From an uncultured Clostridia bacterium (GTDB taxonomy: Bacteria > Bacillota > Clostridia > Christensenellales > CAG-314), in assembly GCA_947629985.1 (NCBI GenBank), contig CANRFV010000007.1, positions 1-64,000 on the forward strand: a stretch of DNA of 64,000 nt, in the 5' to 3' direction. Under the pieces are notes generated by a model. That model had not been told where the DNA came from, made no database searches, and worked only from the letters and a program-made list of their open reading frames with translations. Both the position numbers and the translations under genes were made by a program. Positions 58,983-64,000 of this stretch are shown here, piece after piece. Each line of letters opens with the position of its first letter. The first letter of the stretch is position 1.

Positions 58983-59954
58983 TCAGTTTTCCCAAGCGAT
59001 TTGTTGGGCGGTACGCAGGGGGTAACTTGTCAATTGGGTGCCGTCCAAGTCGGTTTTGTGCATATTTACGGCGGTAATTTGTTGATTGTTGTAGGTCGTG
59101 TAATAGTAAATGCCTTTGTCGGTGTTGCAACAGGACGAGTAGATGGTGTATTCGTAGCCGTGTTCTACGCTACAAGCGCCTTTTTGTTGCGCCACGCTGC
59201 CCAAAATATGGAAAAATTGCGCCACGCTCGACGTTTCGTCGCCGTCGCACACCGAGTTGTTGAGCACAAATGCCGCTCGCACAAAGCGCGACGCCGACGA
59301 CAGATCGCCCGGCAACCCAAATCCGCCCGCGCCGCGGCTGTACGCCGTTATGTCGATATTCGGGGCAAAGCGGTTGTTTGCAATTTGGCGCGTTGCGCCC
59401 ATATAGTGCGACAGGTTAAGCAAATGGAAGTCAAACGTGGGGCTGTTGGTCATTACGTTTACGGGGTTGTCGTAAACGGCAAGTCCGTTGACGGTGCTTT
59501 CCACAACGATAGACTGCGTTTTGTCTGCAATATGCCAATGCAGCGGCGACGCGGGCAGTTGATCGCTGAAATTTATTGCCGCAATGTTTACATTGCGCAA
59601 CAGTTCGCGCGCTTGTTGTACGGTGGCGCATTGCGCAAGTATCCAAGGGATAAATTCAAACGGAGCGACGTTTATTTTGTCCGCCGCGGGCGGCGTGTAG
59701 TGTGCAAATTGCGGAAAGTTAAGTCCCGCAACGCTAAGCCCCTTTTCGTTGGTAGCGTCGTAGTACAGCGGATAGTTTTGCTGAACAAACGCCATACCTA
59801 TCATTGCGTAGTGCGTTTGTATTGTGTCCGCCATGCGCAGGGCAAGCGGATAGTTGCGCGGCGTTACGGTAACCGTTTCGTTGTAACTGAATTCGTAATC
59901 GAGATTGCGCCCGAAATAATGGTCGGCGCTGTTAAATGATGCAGATGTACACAT
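58983..59954 (-). CDS. Choloylglycine hydrolase family (bile salt hydrolase-like, Ntn hydrolase)
   Basis: MCTSASFNSADHYFGRNLDYEFSYNETVTVTPRNYPL with Cys2; NPVNVMTNSPTFDFHLLNLSHY. Confidence 0.88.
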   Translation of the reverse strand: MCTSASFNSADHYFGRNLDYEFSYNETVTVTPRNYPLALRMADTIQTHYAMIGMAFVQQNYPLYYDATNEKGLSVAGLNFPQFAHYTPPAADKINVAPFEFIPWILAQCATVQQARELLRNVNIAAINFSDQLPASPLHWHIADKTQSIVVESTVNGLAVYDNPVNVMTNSPTFDFHLLNLSHYMGATRQIANNRFAPNIDITAYSRGAGGFGLPGDLSSASRFVRAAFVLNNSVCDGDETSSVAQFFHILGSVAQQKGACSVEHGYEYTIYSSCCNTDKGIYYYTTYNNQQITAVNMHKTDLDGTQLTSYPLRTAQQIAWEN

Positions 59955-60431
59955 TTTTGTAACCGTCCTTGTGTTAATGTCGGTAAGTATTATAACCTGT
60001 TTTGCGGATATTTGCAATACCCGATTTGTACAACGGCAATTTCGTAATGAGATTTGTATGCGCGCGGTATATCGGTGCGGCAAGGCGTCCATGCGCGTTT
60101 ATCATTGCGCGCAGCGTAACATTGCCGTCAGATGTGCGTCGTTACAGCGCACACGTCTGTTTTGTCGCAACTTCGTACAGTGTGCAGTCTCGCCCACCCC
60201 GCGCAAAAAACTCACAAGGGCAAACGCTTTGGCGGCCGCCGCAATGGTTGCAGTCAGTTATGCGCCTGCCCCGCGCGAAAAACATACTATCTCGCCCGAA
60301 TGGGACAAGGCGTCGCTTCCCGTCTCGCCTGCGCCCGCCCGCGCAAAAATATATTTGTTGCAAAACGTGCATACTACCGATATTTGTGATACAATACAGG
60401 CAAGCGATTTGTGCCTGTAACAGGGGGCAAA

Positions 60432-60893
60432 ATGAGCAAAAATTTACCTGTTTGCGTGGCGTTGGCGTTTTTGTGCGTCGCGTCCGTATTGATGGGAGAT
60501 GCGGCAATGCAAGTACAGGGCGGCAAACTAAGCAGCGACAACGGCAATCCCTTTGTGGTATTTACAAGCGCGCAACAGTTGCGCGAGTATTCTCGGCAGC
60601 ACAAGGGCGACTTTTTTAACCTTTCCGCGCGGCAGTGCGCCAAGTATACCGACGAATTTTTTGCCGAAAGCGCGTTGGTTATGTTTTTGACCGACGGAAT
60701 GAGCGGCAGTATCAAGGTAAAGTGCGAAGGTTACGCGTTTTCCGACGGCAAACTGCTCGTAACCGTGCGCGAAAGCAGTCCGCCAATGCACACAATGGAC
60801 CTTAAATACAACGTGCTTACCGTTGCCGTTCCGCAAGATATCGCACGCAAAATCACATCGGTTGCAATACGCAGTTATCGTGTGGATATCTGA
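60432..60893 (+). CDS. Hypothetical protein with N-terminal hydrophobic segment
   Basis: RBS ggggg before ATG; single hydrophobic N-terminal helix. Confidence 0.6.
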   Translation: MSKNLPVCVALAFLCVASVLMGDAAMQVQGGKLSSDNGNPFVVFTSAQQLREYSRQHKGDFFNLSARQCAKYTDEFFAESALVMFLTDGMSGSIKVKCEGYAFSDGKLLVTVRESSPPMHTMDLKYNVLTVAVPQDIARKITSVAIRSYRVDI

Positions 60894-61155
60894 CCGCGCA
60901 CAAATTGGGCGTTGGCGCCGGTTGCCGTCGTCGGTTGTTGCGTTGGCATACCGCCGTGCGCTTACAAAACATATCGTCGCGCAATCGTCGTGCGCGTAAC
61001 GGGCGGTAATTTGCGGCAGGGCGCGTGTTGTATTTCCGCGGGCGCAGGGGTCGTATGCGGCAATATGGGCGCAAATCAAGCGCGATTTGCGCAAACAATA
61101 GACAAAAAATCGGTAATGTGCAATAATATGTTTGTAACAAATTTCGGAGATAATT

Positions 61156-62307
61156 ATGAAAGTAACAAATGACATTTTTTACGTGGGCGTAAACGACCGC
61201 GAAATAGACCTATTCGAAGGGCAGTACGTTGTTCCCAACGGCATGGCGTACAACAGTTATGTAATAGCGGACGACAAAGTTGCCGTTATGGACACCGTCG
61301 ACGCGCGCTTTTCCGCGCAGTGGCTGGGCAACATCGAGCGCGTTTTGGGCGATCGCAAGCCCGATTACCTTATTATTCAGCACGTCGAACCCGACCATTC
61401 ATCCGGCATAGCCGATTTTGTCGCGCGCTATCCCGACGTTACGGTTGTTGCCAATGCCAAGGCGTGGCTACTCATCAACAACTTTTACGGCGCGCAATTG
61501 TGCGGCAATCGCATTACGCTGAACGACGGCGATTCGCTTTGCTTGGGCGCGCACACTCTTACATTTATTTTTGCGCCTATGGTGCATTGGCCGGAAGTTA
61601 CCGTTACGTACGACAGCGCCGACAAGGTGTTGTTTTCCGCCGACGGCTTTGGCAAATTCGGCGCATTGGACGCGGACGAAGATTGGGATTGCGAAGCGCG
61701 CAGATATTACTTCGGCATAGTGGGCAAGTACGGCGTATCGGTGCAGGCGTTGCTCAAAAAAGCCGCCGCGCTGGATATTGACATTATCTGCCCCTTGCAC
61801 GGACCTGTTTTGCGCGAAAATCTCGGCTATTACCTTAATTTATACAATATTTGGTCGTCCTACGGCGTGGAAAGCGACGGCGTGATGATCGCGTACACTT
61901 CGGTATACGGGCACACCAAGGCGGCGGCGGAATATCTTGCCGAGCGCCTTAAAGACAACGGTTGCGCCAAAGTGGTGCTGTGCGACCTTGCTCGCAGCGA
62001 TATGGCGGAAGCGGTAGAGGACGCTTTTCGTTACGGCAAATTGGTGTTGGCGTCCACAACGTACAACGCGTCGGTATTTCCCTTTATGCACGATTTTGTC
62101 GATCGCCTTGCAGAACACAATTACCAAAACCGTACCGTTGCCGTCATCGAAAACGGCAGTTGGGCGCCCATGGCAGCAAAGGCGATAACGGGCGTGCTTG
62201 CCCCTTGCAAAAATATCAATTGGGCGGGCACGGTTACCATAATGTCGGCGCTTACCCGGCAAAATTTGGAGCAACTTGACGCGCTTGCGGCAACTTTGTG
62301 CAAATAA
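61156..62307 (+). CDS. FprA-type flavodiiron protein (beta-lactamase-like diiron plus flavodoxin)
   Basis: HVEPDHSSG, PMVHWPEV, SADGFGKFGAL; flavodoxin IAYTSVYGHTKAAAEYLAERL. Confidence 0.92.
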   Translation: MKVTNDIFYVGVNDREIDLFEGQYVVPNGMAYNSYVIADDKVAVMDTVDARFSAQWLGNIERVLGDRKPDYLIIQHVEPDHSSGIADFVARYPDVTVVANAKAWLLINNFYGAQLCGNRITLNDGDSLCLGAHTLTFIFAPMVHWPEVTVTYDSADKVLFSADGFGKFGALDADEDWDCEARRYYFGIVGKYGVSVQALLKKAAALDIDIICPLHGPVLRENLGYYLNLYNIWSSYGVESDGVMIAYTSVYGHTKAAAEYLAERLKDNGCAKVVLCDLARSDMAEAVEDAFRYGKLVLASTTYNASVFPFMHDFVDRLAEHNYQNRTVAVIENGSWAPMAAKAITGVLAPCKNINWAGTVTIMSALTRQNLEQLDALAATLCK

Positions 62308-62705
62308 CGCATGTTTACGTTGCAATTGCGGCTGTTGGGGCATATTATATACGCAATTTGTTGCAACGCGTCTGCAATACTCGGATATTTGTATTCAAGT
62401 CGGCAATTTGCGTAAATAATGCCGCAATCCAATGTCGCTTGGGCGGATAATTTTGCCGCATACGGCAATTCGGCACGCGGTATCATTGCATATCGACAAC
62501 AAACCAAGTTTTGTAAACAGATATTCGCACCCGAGAGCCGAACGCGCAATAAATAAGTTGCGAAGTATTCCAAATGGAAGCACATCGGCAAATTTCAATG
62601 CAATTACGATAAATCAAATGTAACGCCGCTACATTCCGATAGAACATCGATAAAAAACATCGCAGAATTAAAAGTACGAAAACAAAAATTAATAACTTTT
62701 TACAC

Positions 62706-62744
62706 ACAAAAACCGCTTTCCCGTATTGGGAGAGCGGTTTTGTG
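62706..62744. terminator. Intrinsic terminator
   Basis: AAAACCGCTTTCCC-gtatt-GGGAGAGCGGTTTT. Confidence 0.75.
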
Positions 62745-62908
62745 TTATTTTCTTGTCGTTTTACACATTATTTCTTTTGCGACAATTATATCGTTTATGT
62801 AAAGTGGGCATTATGTAATTCCGTACATTGTTTATTGAATAATTTTATTATGAAATTTTACTTTTCGTACTGTTTTTGTAATATTAGTTTTGTTTGTTTT
62901 TTTACGCG

Positions 62909-63004
62909 TTATTTGTCCGTGCGACCGAGCAAATAGTCGATTGTAACGTCGAATATGTCAGCCAAAGCAATCAGAGTTTGGTAATCGGCTTGCCTTTTGC
63001 CCGA
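62909..63004 (-). pseudogene. C-terminal remnant of an XRE-family HTH regulator
   Basis: Minus strand reads SGKRQADYQTLIALADIFDVTIDYLLGRTDK then TAA, with no intact upstream HTH. Confidence 0.6.
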
Positions 63005-63043
63005 TTAGTACCGTCAATCCGTATTGTGCGGTGTGGGGGCATG

Positions 63044-63610
63044 TCAGGCTTTAAGGTTGTATTTTTGCATAACTTTGTCAAGTTCTTCGCCGTGTAGGTA
63101 GTCGAACAGCGCGTCTGCGGCGCGGTCGAGTACGGGGTCGAGCAGCGCGTGATCGTCGTCGGTTACCTGCGAAAGCACGTAATCTATCAGCGCCATCGGC
63201 GTTTGTTTGCCTATGCCCACGCGCATACGGGCAAAGTCGTCGGTGCCCAGCATTTGCACGATGTTGCGCATGCCGTTGTGGCTTCCCGCAGAGCCGTTGT
63301 GGCGTATACGCAAACTGCCCATCGGTATGTCTACGTCGTCGTAAACCACAACAAGATGTCCGTATTCTACTTTGTATTTGCGGCACAGTTCGGCAACCGC
63401 CTGTCCGCTAAGGTTCATATATGTTACAGGCTTGGCAATAATAACTTTTGCGCCGTTTATTTTGGCGTGGGCAGTAACGGCGCAACATTCGCCCTTGGTA
63501 AATTGAACGTTCAATTTGGCGGCAAGTCTGTCTGCGCAGTTGAAGCCCATATTGTGGAAAGTATTGTAATATTTTTGTTCGGGATTACCCAATCCTACAA
63601 CCAGATACAT
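63044..63610 (-). CDS. pth: Peptidyl-tRNA hydrolase
   Basis: MYLVVGLGNPEQKYYNTFHNMGF; VVYDDVDIPMGSLRIRHNGSAGSHNGMRNI. Confidence 0.98.
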   Translation of the reverse strand: MYLVVGLGNPEQKYYNTFHNMGFNCADRLAAKLNVQFTKGECCAVTAHAKINGAKVIIAKPVTYMNLSGQAVAELCRKYKVEYGHLVVVYDDVDIPMGSLRIRHNGSAGSHNGMRNIVQMLGTDDFARMRVGIGKQTPMALIDYVLSQVTDDDHALLDPVLDRAADALFDYLHGEELDKVMQKYNLKA

Positions 63611-63815
63611 TGCGTTTTCCTGTTACGGCGGATATAAATATTGCCGCTTGCCGCGCATATTTTGCCGTGCGGGCGGCTGTTATTACCGTATTTTTAATAA
63701 TATCACATTTGTTGCAAATTGTAAATGTTTGTCAGGCGGTTTACAATTGCAAGTTGTTGTGGTAAACTACATTAAGTAAACAAGCATGCGCAAGCGTGCA
63801 AAAAACGAGCAAAAT

Positions 63816-64000
63816 ATGCACGGTTTTTTCGACAAGGTAAATAACGTACAGGCATATCGCAATTTGCTTGCAGATACCCGCGACAAAAAATTTGTCGCGG
63901 CTTTTGGCGTGCAACCAAACGAAAAACCCTTTATCGCCGCCAATACCGACGGCTTTTGTTTGTATGTAACGTCGGATTACGTCGAAGCGCAGCGGGTATT
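63816..64000 (+). CDS. N-terminal part of a gene running off the window; possibly mfd
   Basis: ORF MHGFFDKVNNVQAYRNLLADTRDKKFVAAFGVQPNEKPFIAANTDGFCLYVTSDYVEAQRV; mfd guess rests on pth neighbourhood only. Confidence 0.45.
   Translation, partial: MHGFFDKVNNVQAYRNLLADTRDKKFVAAFGVQPNEKPFIAANTDGFCLYVTSDYVEAQRV

Noticed and set aside
1-64000. tRNA, rRNA, tmRNA or other standard RNA genes
   Set aside because: None could be recognised by eye apart from tRNA-3'-end-like fragments at 148-583; a tRNAscan-SE/Rfam run would be decisive.

Overview
64-kb chromosomal window, probably from a gut Clostridia/Firmicutes bacterium (inference from the intact S10-spc-alpha ribosomal super-operon, type-Z S14, bile-salt-hydrolase-like enzyme and VxAC lipoproteins). 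Backbone: rpsJ...rplO-secY-adk-map-KOW-infA-rpmJ-rpsM-rpsK-rpsD-rpoA-rplQ (38.9-54.9 kb), pth, and metNIQ. Accessory regions: a DUF3990/XRE toxin-antitoxin-like pair, a truncated Fic gene, a giant Cys-rich lipoprotein, a DnaD-like/DnaI-like pair divergent from an SMC-like protein lacking a recognisable Walker A, two convergent oligopeptide-ABC (opp) operons with a duplicated DUF3899-like gene between them, an IS3-family element, and several families of interspersed repeats. Most unusual observations: (1) a candidate leader-peptide attenuator upstream of metNIQ: a 27-codon ORF with an MCMC run followed by mutually exclusive antiterminator and terminator pairings; (2) an OppC permease with an apparent 7-repeat RCC1-like propeller between TM1 and the permease core; (3) OppD and OppF ATPases with 130-375 aa helical insertions; (4) an array of about a dozen different short perfect hairpins separated by a conserved 7-mer whose orientation flips in the middle; (5) evidence that the two opp operons are an old inverted duplication, with a shared oppA leader. 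All calls are from reading the sequence and the supplied ORF track; no searches or folding programs were run.
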